Source: Kingdonia uniflora
Taxonomy: Eukaryota > Streptophyta > Magnoliopsida > Ranunculales > Circaeasteraceae
Assembly: GCA_014058105.1 (NCBI GenBank)
Contig: JACGCM010001245.1
Span: 2,108,001 to 2,172,000, forward strand
Direction: 5' to 3'
Length of the DNA: 64,000 bases
This document shows positions 21,641 through 31,206 of the stretch, piece after piece (the first letter of the stretch is position 1; every line of letters starts with the position of its first letter). The position numbers and the translations under genes were made by a program. The notes below the pieces were generated by a model. The model searched no databases and was not told the origin of the DNA. It saw only the letters and a list, made by a program, of their open reading frames with translations.

Positions 21641-22750
21641 AGGGTGACAGCTTGATTCTGGCATAAGGGTAGGAAATTTCTCTTGATAGGTAAGCTTGTA
21701 ACATTCTTCGATGCGCTTTTGTTTGCTCTTAGAATGTCTACTCTCTATGTTATTGACTTCGATAAACTTGACTCTATAGATGTGCACCTCGGCTGGGTCA
21801 ATAGTAGGGGTGGATAGAGATTTAAGGTAGGAAATATCGTGGTAGCTTGGAAGATCAACAATATATTGGTACAAACGTCCTGCTCTGAAAATAAGTTCCA
21901 GAGAGCGCTGAAGGGCAAAGCATTTATTGGTATTGTGACAGTTGCACTTATGGTTGGCACTGTAAGATTTGCCTGGTCTGACTTCAATGGGGAAAAGGAT
22001 GCGCATAATGGAGTCTGCCTGTATATGTGGCAGAAGGGTATTGAGGGGGGCAGTGAGTGTAGGCAAAACCATCCTTGATCGCTTCTTGCGAGCTTCGATA
22101 CTGTTATCAATATTGGGGCATTTGCGACTCTCAGTCTCCTGTGGGACAGGAGCGATCAGGGGTGTGAGAGTAGAGTGGAGGTGTTGCCGAGGTTTATTGA
22201 AGTTTGTTGTTGGCGAAGGCTAGCTCTGTTTGCGGGACTCCTGAAGACGCTCGAGATCAATATAGCCATTGAACTTCGAGAGCATCTCTTCGAGTGTTTT
22301 TGGTTTGTGGAGGACTAGGTGCTCTTTTACTCGGCTGTGGTCGGGCAGGGCATTCGAATATGCCAAAATAGCATTCGAGCAGTCGAGATTTTCTATTTTT
22401 CGGGATTCGTCGAGGAATCTCCTGGTGAAGGCTTCGAGGGTCTCATTGCCAGATTTTATGAAATTGAATAGGGCGTCCACTCTGACCTCTCTGTCTTTTT
22501 TGAAAGCAAACTGGGCAATGAAAAGTTGTGATAGCCGCTCGAAGCATCTTATTGGGCCATTGGGGAGGTTGTGGTACCATCGAATGGGGTTGTCAGTAAG
22601 GCTCGTTGGGAAAAGACGACATAACAGGTAGTCAGCCGTAGAGTAGAAGCTCAGGGAATTTTTGAATTTGAGAATGTAGGATATGGGGTCTGTGTTACGG
22701 TATTTGCGGAGTTTGGGGGCACAGAAGTTGGAGGGTATTTTGATTGCCAA
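21641..22750 (-). pseudogene. gag: Tat-3 gag
   Basis: The frame 22750-22220 contains the Retrotrans_gag core: PISYILKFKNSLSFYSTAD, FPTSLTDNPIRWYHNLP, FIAQFAFKK and LFNFIKSGNETLEAFTRRF, ending in PKTLEEMLSKFNGYIDLERL. The C-terminal part, joined through a frame change, holds a zinc-knuckle-like HKCNCHNTNKC followed by FALQRSLELIF. Gag forms the virus-like particle; the CCH motif should bind the packaged RNA. Confidence 0.75.
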
Positions 22751-22769
22751 AAATTTGGGGCAGATCGGG

Positions 22770-23478
22770 TTATTGAGGCGGCTCTAGGACTTTGTGGCTG
22801 GATCGGGCTAACGTGAATGACAGGCTAAATTTTGTGGTCACTGTCCTGTTGTGTAACATATGTAGGATGTGGGGGAGATTGAAGAATTCGAAGGTTGTGA
22901 GGCCGAGTGTGTGGTATAAAATCAGCACTGCGTTCGCTAGCCGTTCCTGAGCAGGACGGCGTCTGGGGTGTCTGGAGAAGCGGAGGGTTGAGTCAGAAGA
23001 GTCTTTTGTGGGGTAAATCCCGAGGTGAATAGAGACAGTTGGGGGAATAACACAGGGAAAACCATCAGTACCGGTGTGAACGGGGGATATCTCAAGGTTT
23101 GGTGAAGGTCCTAGGCGGGCGTGAGCAGATACGGGCGAGTAGGTTCTAAGGGCTGTAATCTTTGTAGCTCTTAGACGATGTTGCACAGTTCATCGATTGC
23201 TCTGTTCTACCTATTTTCATCATCCAAGCGGCGATTCTGCTTAGTTTACAGTGCCAAGAGGTGGCTTTTACGCTCATGGTTTAGTTGGTTCTAGTGGCGC
23301 TCCTCTGCCTGAGCGACTTGTTGGGATAATAAGGCTATTTAGGAAGCTACTCCGTCAATGGAGTTGCCTGCCTGGGTTGAGTTGGAACGGCGTGTGGGTG
23401 TCATTGAAGATAATCAGTTGAGGTAGAAAACCAATGGAGGGCAGAAAAAAGGAAGGGAGATTGGTGGTGTGGGAAACA
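22770..23478 (-). other. Tat-3 gag N-terminal/leader region
   Basis: A low-complexity, Pro/Arg/His-rich frame (23186-22770) precedes gag, and a short leader runs to the primer site. A similar Pro-rich piece precedes gag of Tat-2 (42073-41669). It may be the gag N terminus; no domain is recognised. Confidence 0.4.
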
Positions 23479-23490
23479 CAGATGGCGCCA
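23479..23490 (-). promoter_or_regulatory. Primer-binding site of Tat-3
   Basis: On the minus strand TGGCGCCATCTG begins two bases after the LTR end (CCCCTACA-AT). This TGGCGCC start and the TCTGTG context are typical of Tat elements. The same site is intact in Tat-4 (36280-36291). Confidence 0.8.
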
Positions 23491-23492
23491 AT

Positions 23493-24208
23493 TGTAGGGG
23501 CCTAACTTCGTTCGCAGGGGAAGTTCGTTCTTACAACGTAGAATAAATCTTTAATCAAAGGGGAGCAAGTAATTAGTCTAAAGTAAAGATTATTTACAAA
23601 CAAACACTTAGGCAGAGGCCCGAATATGACTCTCTACGACCTCTGATGAGAATTTTTAAGATAGATTGTATTACTGAAGAGTAAATGGTCGGTCCAAATA
23701 CAATGTATATTGGGTGGTCGAAGGTAAAATGTAAAGGTTCAGAGATGATTCTTATAATCCCATCTTGATTTCCCCTCTCCTCTATTTATAGAGATACAGG
23801 GAGCTGAGTCACCAAGTGTGTGTTAGGATTACATGATTACTATCAGGAAATCCCGGCAAGTTATGGGCGTCGGTCATGTCGTTACTGTCACTATAACATT
23901 TATTGGTGATGTCTCTGAACGACGCGGTGGTTGGACCTGTCACTGTAGCTATACGGGCCAATCAATGCACCATCTTATCTGATGAGGTGGTTGTCTGTCT
24001 TATCTGGCTTCGATCGTGTGTTAGTAAGGTCGAAGGATTTCTGCTGTAGTATGTTAATCTATCCCCAAAGCTTTATCTGATGTCGAAGCTTCGTCATCAG
24101 AGGATCTCTGCAGAGTTTGTTTTAGAGATTGAGTGGGCTTCAATACATTCGTGTAGGTTGTGAAGTGGGCTTCGACTATCTATCGAAGGCTACGAGTAGG
24201 CTACTACA
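23493..24208 (-). repeat. 5' LTR of Tat-3
   Basis: Starts TGTAGGGGCCTAACTTCG, ends GGCTACTACA (716 bp). A minus-strand TATAAATA box lies at 23783-23790. It pairs with 13763-14471. Confidence 0.88.
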
Positions 24209-24213
24209 AGGCG

Positions 24214-24582
24214 TAGTATGACCATGAGTGTGACATGACTACAGTCGTAAAGATATTTGTTGATGGGTTAGGATACGATCCAGACACCTTTGAGCTCTAC
24301 CCTCACATAGTAGAGCCTGTTGTTGAAGATGTTGCACGCACAGAAGAGGTGGAAGTGGACACAGTAGGTGGAGGTGTTGGTGATGTGGTAGCTGATCCTG
24401 CGATCGAAGGGGATGGTGTTGGTACTAATAATATTGTAGAGGATTCTATAGTCGAAGGTGGTACTGATGCTGCTGGAATGAACCCTACTATCGAAGGCGG
24501 TAGGGGTACTGTTGTAGGAGAAAATATTGGTGGTAAAAGAGTGGCTTCTGTGTGGACAGGCTATTATGAGGAAGAACTTTAA
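24214..24582 (+). CDS. Tat-2 antisense gene, C-terminal exon
   Basis: Directly after Tat-3 the interrupted reading resumes as YDHECDMTTVV, then VKIFVDGLGYDPDTFELYPH, an acidic Val/Gly-rich tail with repeated (V/A)DP-x-IEG and VEGG units, and ends YYEEEL before TAA at 24580. The local frame (ATG 24235) is fully open for 115 codons. Transposase_28 proteins commonly end in an acidic, low-complexity tail. It is joined to 13108-13757 once Tat-3 and one copy of its duplication are removed. Confidence 0.55.
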
Positions 24583-24680
24583 TTGGCTACTATTTTGTAA
24601 TGAACTCTCTCTCTTTGTGGTGTTGTGTGTTTGATAGGTAGCATTGAACAATTTCTAATGTACTCAAATTTGACTTGTTG

Positions 24681-24704
24681 GTATGTATGTATGTATGTAT
24701 GTAT
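24681..24704. repeat. (GTAT)6 microsatellite
   Basis: Six uninterrupted GTAT units in the Tat-2 3' UTR just before the long repeat array. Confidence 0.9.
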
Positions 24705-24747
24705 GCTAGTATCTTTGTGTAAAACTTGAAGTAGAGAATGCACCAGA

Positions 24748-25549
24748 CTTCGATGGTCGCCCCTGGGTATCTCTATCTGAGTATCCCCGAGTGTCCAGTC
24801 TGTCGACCATTAATGCCACTTGGATATGCTCGAATTCGAAGCTCAAAAAACTTCGAGGTTACCCCCAAGTATCGGTCGGGCCAAATGGTTGACATGAGAC
24901 TTAGGTTTGACCAACTCAAGAAGTTTACTGGAATTTAAAGGTCACCCCCGGGTATTTCTATCCACGGGTTTAAGCCTAACTGAAGAATTACGTGATCTGC
25001 CCCAATGCATCCCTGAGTGTTTGGTCTGTCGACCATTTATGTCACTCGGGTTTGCTCGAATTGGAACCTTGAAATACTTCGAGGTTGCCCCCAAGTATCA
25101 GTCATGTCAAAGGGTTGACATGATACCTAGGTTTGACCAACTCAAAAAGTTCACTAGACTTCGATGGTCGCCCCCGTGTATTTCTATCTGCGGGCTTGAT
25201 CCTAAGTGAAACATTATGTAGTCGGCCCCAATACATCCACGAGTGTCCGGTCTGCCGACCATTCATGCCACTCTAGTTTGCTCGAATTGGAACCTTGAAA
25301 AACTTTGAGGTCGCCCCCAAGTATTAGTCAGGTCGAAGGGTTGGCATGATACTTAAGTTTTCCCACCTTAAGAAGTTTACTAGACTTCAAAGGTCGTTCC
25401 CGGGTATTTCTATCCGCGGGCTTGAGCCTAAGAGAAGCATTATGTGTTTGACCCCAATGCATCCCTAAGTATCCGGTCTGTCAACCATTCATGCCACTCA
25501 GGTTTGCTCGAATTAAAACCTCGAAAAACTTTAAAGTCACCCCCAAGTA
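24748..25549. repeat. 226-bp tandem repeat array in the Tat-2 3' UTR
   Basis: Four units start at 24748, 24933, 25159 and 25385. The two middle units are 226 bp; the first (185 bp) lacks an internal segment of about 40 bp; the last is cut at 25549 by the Tat-4 boundary. Shared landmarks are GGTATTTCTATC, GTCTGTCGACCATT, TTTGCTCGAATT, CCCCCAAGTAT and AGGTTTGACCAACTCAA. Units are clearly diverged. Satellite-like arrays between pol and the 3' end are known for Tat/Ogre elements. Confidence 0.85.
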
Positions 25550-25559
25550 CGTCTGGTTG

Positions 25560-26577
25560 TGTCGAGAAGAAATTATAAGCTGAAGAGGTTGCCGAATGAC
25601 TTCATGAGACGTTAGTTTGTCATTTCCGAGGTCAAGGTAAACTGTATCTGGTAATCTATTTCCCGAGGAACAATTAATACGGTACATTAGACCTGGCTGA
25701 TTCAAGTTGGGTATAAATAGATGTCCTTAAGGAGGGTATTACTGTGGTGGAGCTTAAGGATGCTGCCCCAAGTGTAGCATAGCGTGTCATCTTAGGATGA
25801 AGATGGTGAACAACCTGAGGTAAAGCTCTGTCCCAAACTGGCCTTTTGTAATTCGTCAGTTAATCTTGTCACGGTGTGGAAGGTGGGGGGAGGTAGAATC
25901 ATAGCATATTTGTATCTGTTGGAACCAATTGTGTCATCATACGGTGCTGAAGGTAATTGAGTGCATCAGTTTATGGGTGAAGGGATTATACGCAAGGATG
26001 GGTTGGCTGGTTGGGTGTCTAGGGATCTCGCCGGACAAAGGAAGTGCTTACAATTTTTTACTACCTTTCACCTATTGAGGCAATTCTTAGAAATTTAGTG
26101 ACTTGAGATTCATTGAGCTTCTTAGGATTGTTGCTTCTGGTGCCAGAAATAATGTCAGATTCTGGTAAAAAGAAACACAAAGTAATTAGTCCTTCAAGTT
26201 AAATGTAAAGATAGTATTGTAGTTTGATGTAATGTAATCGAAGGATTTAGTTTATCAAATGTAATATGTAACAGTTTGTCTATCAAATAAAGATATATTC
26301 TTCGACTTCTAATCATGTTTGTTTGTGTTTAGCCAACTATATATGTATATTTTTATTTTCATCGAAGTAAAATGTGAGTAATATGAGGGCTGGAATGTCT
26401 AAACAACTCGAAGTATAGTTGGTCGAGTGGGTCTAGGAACGGGTTTCGAGGTTGACTTATGTGACTGTTGAAAATGTATTGTTCTGAGTGAATTATTAGT
26501 TGGTTGGTTGAATTTGACTTTGGAGTACTATAAGTATCCTCTGTTGTTGGTTGGAGAGTTATGTTTGTTGGAAGAAA
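25560..26577 (+). other. Tat-4 left end: no LTR, no clear gene
   Basis: The stretch resembles the zone between polypurine tract and first antisense module in Tat-2 and Tat-3, not an LTR. It contains one TATA-like box (25712) but no conserved coding frame; the short frames are not protein-like. Confidence 0.4.
25712..25719 (+). promoter_or_regulatory. Putative TATA box of the Tat-4 antisense gene
   Basis: TATAAATA preceded by GTTGG and followed by a purine-rich leader, the same plus-strand orientation as the boxes at 9639, 14638 and 15541. Confidence 0.4.
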
Positions 26578-26620
26578 TGGTGAAGACGGGATCGCAGGTG
26601 CGTAACAGGTATACAACCAT

Positions 26621-26869
26621 GTGCAGGCGAAGTATTCGATATTGTACAATCGGTACTTTAGATTTTGGGTTACTAATGTGTACTTAGAAGATCCTGAGGA
26701 ACCAAATTATGAAGGCATGAGCGAGGCAGAAGCGAAGGATGCTGAAGAGAATTTCGAGTTTCGCTGTCAATTGCAATATTGGAGTCCTCCTGAACATGGG
26801 AGTTTTATGTGGACTCAGGCAAAGATGCTTCTTAAGAGAGAAGATGATGCAGCAGCTAGGGGTTTATAA
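26621..26869 (+). CDS. Tat-4 antisense gene, N-terminal module
   Basis: An open frame of 82 codons with an acidic centre ([21 protein letters not shown]) and an end [19 protein letters not shown]. An upstream ATG at 26578 opens a different frame. It occupies the position of the short N-terminal modules in Tat-2 and Tat-3 but has no clear sequence match to them. Function unknown. Confidence 0.4.
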   Translation: MQAKYSILYNRYFRFWVTNVYLEDPEEPNYEGMSEAEAKDAEENFEFRCQLQYWSPPEHGSFMWTQAKMLLKREDDAAARGL

Positions 26870-27145
26870 ATGTTGTTTTTTAGTAGATGTATGGAATTAT
26901 ACTTATCGAAATGTTTTGGTTAATGAAATGCAAAGGAAAATTGTTTTCGGATAAATTGTCGATATTATGAATGATTTGTCGAACAATTATGTACTTGTGA
27001 AAAATTTTGGGATGTGAAAAGCATTAGCAATTGTAATTGAAATGTTAAATGAAATTAGAATATGAATATTTGTCGAATGTGTATCGTAGTTATAGGGATT
27101 TGTAGATATTGCATTAAAATGGGGAACTAATGAGAAGAGTGTTTT

Positions 27146-27508
27146 ATGGTAAGGTATGTTCCATTAGGTGAAAGTTTGAAGTATAAGGAAGATGATTTAC
27201 ATCGTCTGTGTGACAAGATAGGATGTGCTTTGTTGAATATGAATATAGCAGATGAAATTCATCGAGATATGGAAGGATTGGAGCAAGAATGTAGGGGTTT
27301 GTTGCTGCAAAGAAGGCGAAGGGTCAAAGACATCGAGAAAAGACGTGTGAGGCATTATGTTCAAAGGGTTGAACGGTCGCAAAGCGGTGCGACAAACAGT
27401 CATGTAGGGTCTATAATGGAAGTGGTTGACTGTTCGTACTTTGCAACCGTAGAAAAAAAAATCTCCAGTGCGAATTGCTTGTGCTCGTCGCTGGATTGTT
27501 GTCTATAA
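27146..27508 (+). CDS. Tat-4 antisense gene, second charged module
   Basis: Open frame of 120 codons; its central part is helical and charged (DLHRLCDKIGCALLNMN, then a run of Glu/Arg and RRRRVKDIEKRRVRHYVQRV), which suggests a coiled coil with a basic segment. No counterpart was recognised in Tat-2 or Tat-3; it may be an extra module or a captured fragment. Confidence 0.4.
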   Translation: MVRYVPLGESLKYKEDDLHRLCDKIGCALLNMNIADEIHRDMEGLEQECRGLLLQRRRRVKDIEKRRVRHYVQRVERSQSGATNSHVGSIMEVVDCSYFATVEKKISSANCLCSSLDCCL

Positions 27509-28317
27509 TTGGGAAGGAGGAGATCAGTGTATTGATTGCGAGATCAAAGTGAGCGAAAGAAAGAGATACTAAAGCAGCGCATAAATAAGGTCAGTAATTT
27601 TGGATTATGCTTTATTTTGTGTTGTTTCACATTATGGTTTATATAAATTTGTAGGGATATGCATGGAAAAGTATTGGTAGAAAGAATTTAATTTAATGTT
27701 GATGAATTTGGAAGTTGGAAAAGGATAACTGTGTTAGGGTTTGAATGTTACATTGCGATAGGGATGGTAATAAAGGGTTTTGGGATGGGAATGGAGTCGT
27801 AGAGGTTTATAGAGGCATTACTGTGAGAGAGATGTGATAGACGGGTGGTGAGGAATAGAGAGAGGGATTAGTTGGTGTCAGTGCGATTACGGTGCGACTG
27901 TAAAGAATGGGTTTTGAATCAGCGAGATTGTCAGTAATATTGTTTCTAAGTTGTGATTTGGCCAGAATTTACGCCAGAGAAGACGATATGGAAAATTTGG
28001 AATGAGAGTGGTTTTGGTGGAAAATAGATAAAGCATCCTCGAGAATTATCGAACTCCTGAAATTCGACCAAAATGTAAATTAATGCAGTTATCAATGTTA
28101 TTACTTAGATAAATAAATAAATAAGAGTTCATCGAGAACTAAAATTAGTAAGATGTAGCTGAAAGTAATGATAGTATAATGTAATTAAAGTATTATGAGA
28201 ATGATGTGCTGGAGACTAATCTCGAAAGCAATATAAATATGAGCATATAAACCTATGAATATATATCAGATATGATTGATACTAACTGTGGCAAAAATAT
28301 GGAATTTAATTTACAGG
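27509..28317 (+). other. Tat-4 leader/intron region
   Basis: AT-rich, no coding signal. It ends with acceptor TTTAATTTACAG|GTTCT just before ATG 28327, as in Tat-2 and Tat-3, so at least its right part is probably a 5' intron. Confidence 0.4.
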
Positions 28318-29142
28318 TTCTTAAAAATGGTTGAATCAAATCAAATTGATGATAAAGAGATATATGTGAATCTTCAAGACGTAAAGCCATTGATGATTGA
28401 TGTGTCTATCTATGCACAACATCTGGGAAGTAGATATAGGGTGGGTTCGAGTAGTGCCAGTTTAGCTGGTGTAGACCAATTTAGGGTAGAACCTTGGGTT
28501 GTTGAGGTGTTTGACGAGGAGGCCACAAAAATAAACATGGATCACGAGCCACAGATGAGTGATCGGGAAGGTAGTGGGGGTGGGAGGAAGATGTGGACGA
28601 AGGGGAGGAGGTTAGTTACGGAGAGGGATTGGAGACGAAAGAAATATTGAGTTTTAAGAAGTACAGTATTCCTGGAGATATAAGGTTAGAGGAGTATCAT
28701 TATAATATGATTGACCGGGAGATACCCTTGGATGGGATTTTGGTTCTTCGAGAACAAATTAAGAAAGGATTGAAGCTTCCCCTTAGAGGTTACCAGAAAA
28801 AGTTGATGAACCTTTTCGATATAGCACCTCATCAGTTCAATCCAAATGTATATAACCTATTTAGGGTATATGGGGCAATAAATGGTCAACATAAGGCCAG
28901 GGGGGAGGAGTTGATAATGGTCAATGATTTATGTATGTACTACACGCTTAAGATGAACCCGCAGAACTGAGGTTACCGTTACTTGGCGAGGTTTCTTAAA
29001 AGACTATTATTTTATGATATGGTGACAACTGGTGGGTAATACACTGACAAACGTTTACTTGTCTCCGAGAACTATGAGTTAGACAAGAAAGACCCTGGAG
29101 ATCCCCTAAAGAGTATGACCTTTCACTTAGGTTTGGGGTTAG
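28318..29142 (+). pseudogene. Tat-4 antisense gene, Transposase_28 exon
   Basis: From ATG 28327 (MVESNQIDDKEI) the frame is open to 28650; a frameshift around 28590 leads into the frame 28593-28970. The domain core reads [20 protein letters not shown], then [20 protein letters not shown]. It is the closest match here to the P-x-Q-x-N-P-N consensus of Transposase_28 (PF04195). After a stop at 28968 a decayed [15 protein letters not shown] region follows, up to the intron donor. Confidence 0.65.
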
Positions 29143-29223
29143 GTAATTGAATTGTCGATGTTGTAAGTGATTATTATTTTGAATTTATTGTAACTGTATT
29201 GTTATGTATGTGCTGCTTTAAAG
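29143..29223 (+). other. Conserved intron of the Tat-4 antisense gene
   Basis: Donor TTAG|GTAATTG and acceptor GCTGCTTTAAAG|GAGGTC, 81 bp. Same relative position as in the other three Tat elements; the donor is weaker here and GT at 29131 is an alternative. Confidence 0.45.
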
Positions 29224-29855
29224 GAGGTCAATAACAACTTTGAAGCTAAAGAAGAGTTGTACAAGATCAGGAAAGGATTCTTTGGTAGAATCGACAATCT
29301 TGTCATCGACCAAGATCGAGTGAGCACCCTGTTCCAAGAGGCTGGATTCAAGAGATCGATGACCAAAGGTGCTGAAGTTTTTGTCATCGACGATAAGATG
29401 TTGGCGAAGAATAAAAGGACTGTAGAGGCTAGTCTGCCTCTAGAAAATTATTTCCTGGCTGGGTATAATATTAATACAGAGATAGATACCATGTTTGGAG
29501 AATCTCTGGGAAAGAGTAAGAAAAAAAGGGTGTTAGCCAAGCTGCTCCTCCGCTACTTCCTCATAAGAAGACTACTCGATAGTCAACAATGGAGGAAGTA
29601 GCTGGTGCTGCTAAACCGGTTACTGTGGTAGATGGGCATCCTCCACGGGGTGCGGGGAGTGTGCTTCCGAAAAAGAGAGGGAGTGGTGAGACGTCAAAGA
29701 ATAAATTTTTCGAAGAGTCTGAGACAGAAGTTTTGAGGATACTAGACTCATATACATTTGGGACGGATGTACTGTCAATGGAGTTGGATAACTGCTTGGT
29801 GGGGATTGAGAGCTTAAGTACGTTTCTTGGTGAGGGCCAGCAAAATATGTTAAAG
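29224..29855 (+). pseudogene. Tat-4 antisense gene, middle exon
   Basis: The frame 29257-29601 encodes a charged globular-looking segment ([20 protein letters not shown], then a Lys-rich [11 protein letters not shown]). It overlaps, in another frame, a second piece with [20 protein letters not shown] and [20 protein letters not shown]. One frameshift would join them. It ends at donor TTAAAG|GTGAGA. Confidence 0.5.
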
Positions 29856-29932
29856 GTGAGAAAAATTTTTCTTTACTTCGATTAAAGAAACTGGCAAGTC
29901 ATTCGAATACTTAATTTTTGAATGTAATGCAG
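29856..29932 (+). other. Second intron of the Tat-4 antisense gene
   Basis: Donor AAAG|GTGAGA, acceptor GAATGTAATGCAG|ATTAAG, 77 bp; it lies at the start of the coiled coil. Tat-2 (13417-13487) and Tat-1 (2697-2775) also carry a further intron in this region. Confidence 0.55.
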
Positions 29933-30318
29933 ATTAAGAAGTTGCTGACGGAAGCCAAAGATCGTATTATTGGTAGCAGTGATCTGGCAAACAAAGTGCT
30001 GGCGTATAAGAATATAGAGAAAGATTTGATCAAGGAGAGGGATGGGCTGAATGCAAAGCTAAATACCTACAAGCTGGAGGCAAAAAAGGCTAGGGATGTT
30101 GCACTTCGTGAAGCGAAGAGAATTTTGGAAAAGGAAAAATTGGAGGCTTTGGTGTTGCAGAAAGCAATCTTTGGGAAGGATGTAAAGGAGTAGGCTGCCA
30201 ATGCAAGGAGGGTGATAAGGGTAGAGTAGGGCAAGGTTCTTGACGATGTTAGGGCTCAGCTGAATCCAGAGAAGTTGAAGAGATGTAGGGAAGTGAGGGC
30301 CCATATTGAAGGGCAGTA
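29933..30318 (+). pseudogene. Tat-4 antisense gene, coiled-coil exon
   Basis: [38 protein letters not shown] and [19 protein letters not shown] form a clear heptad-rich coiled coil, open to a stop at 30190-30192. After it, DDVRAQLNPEKLKR continues to about 30318 with more stops. No acidic C-terminal tail like that of Tat-2 is seen. Confidence 0.6.
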
Positions 30319-30808
30319 AACGAAGTTGGAGGTGAGGAAAAACATTTATGAGTTGGTGAAGTTTGGTGGTGTTATTGTGTAAGCAATATTACATTTGTGG
30401 AAGTATGTAAAAATGGTCGATTGGACCAAAACAATTTTAATAATGTGGTATGTTGGCAAATGAACATTTGTTCTTTTCGGAGAAATTTTTATTTTTTTTA
30501 TTTTTAAAAAACTTGTTGCATTTATTTTGTAAATAATGCTAAGTAGTAGATTCGACAAAGTGATATGTTGAATGTGATTGCAGATCGTAGCAGATAAGTA
30601 AGGAATGTTTGTTTGCATGATAAGTGAAAGGTGACCATAAAATGTCAAGTAATGAAAATGAGTACTAGATGTGTATCCTTAAATGGTATCTGGATTTAGA
30701 TTCAAGAAGAACAAGAGTTGTTTAAATTTGGCTCGATAAGTAAGTAATGCGAAGTATAATATCTTGTAGTTGGATAGTGTTCGCGTAAAATTGAATAATA
30801 GTCTGGAT
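30319..30808. other. Tat-4 3' UTR, no gene
   Basis: AT-rich spacer between the antisense coiled-coil exon and the 62-bp array; no coding signal seen on either strand. Confidence 0.5.
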
Positions 30809-31041
30809 GCGTACTTATAAAGTATGGATCGAGATCAAGTCAAAATGGTAAGGATGATTGATTATCTGATGCATACTTGTTAAGTATGGATCAAGAATAA
30901 ATTAAAATAGTGAGGATGATTTATTGTATGATGCATACTTGTTAAGTATGGATCAAGATCAAATCAAAATAGTAAGGATGATTGATTGTCTGATGCATAC
31001 TTGTTAAGTATGGATTGAGATCAAGTTAAAATAGTAAGGAT
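30809..31041. repeat. 62-bp tandem repeat array in the Tat-4 3' UTR
   Basis: Units start at 30809, 30871, 30933 and 30995, exactly 62 bp apart; the last is 47 bp. Each begins GCATACTTGTTAAGTATGGA (first unit GCGTACTTATAAAG) and contains TCAAAATAGTAAGGATGATT. ATACTTGTTAAGTAT is itself an imperfect palindrome, so each unit carries a small hairpin. The array lies just beyond the integrase end. Confidence 0.9.
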
Positions 31042-31206
31042 TAAACTGACAGCTAAATTTATTTATTTGAATCAATGAAAAATGGTTACAGCATTTCATC
31101 TGCAAAATAGTTCCAATTGGGCAGTATTCCATGGATATTTGAGTTGTATTTTATCTTCAGTTATCAGCCAGTAAGTTCTACTATTTATTTTGTCGCTGAT
31201 AATGTA

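Larger units (their letters stand above)
13763..24208 (-). mobile_element. Tat-3, Tat-type retrotransposon nested in the Tat-2 antisense gene
   Basis: The LTRs at 13763-14471 and 23493-24208 match, with a near-perfect 5-bp duplication (ATGCG at 13758-13762, AGGCG at 24209-24213). The primer site is at 23479-23490 and the polypurine tract at 14472-14486. Minus-strand order is gag (22750-22220), protease, RT, RNase H, integrase (ends 18187). Plus strand: antisense gene 14725-18175. The integrase C terminus, 3' UTR and antisense-gene coiled coil are missing: the integrase core and antisense exon lie almost head to head at 18175/18187, so an internal deletion is likely. Best preserved pol in the window. 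Confidence 0.9.

Noticed and set aside
30809..31041. CRISPR-like array
   Set aside because: The full 62-bp unit repeats without unique spacers and lies in a plant retrotransposon 3' UTR; it is a simple tandem repeat.
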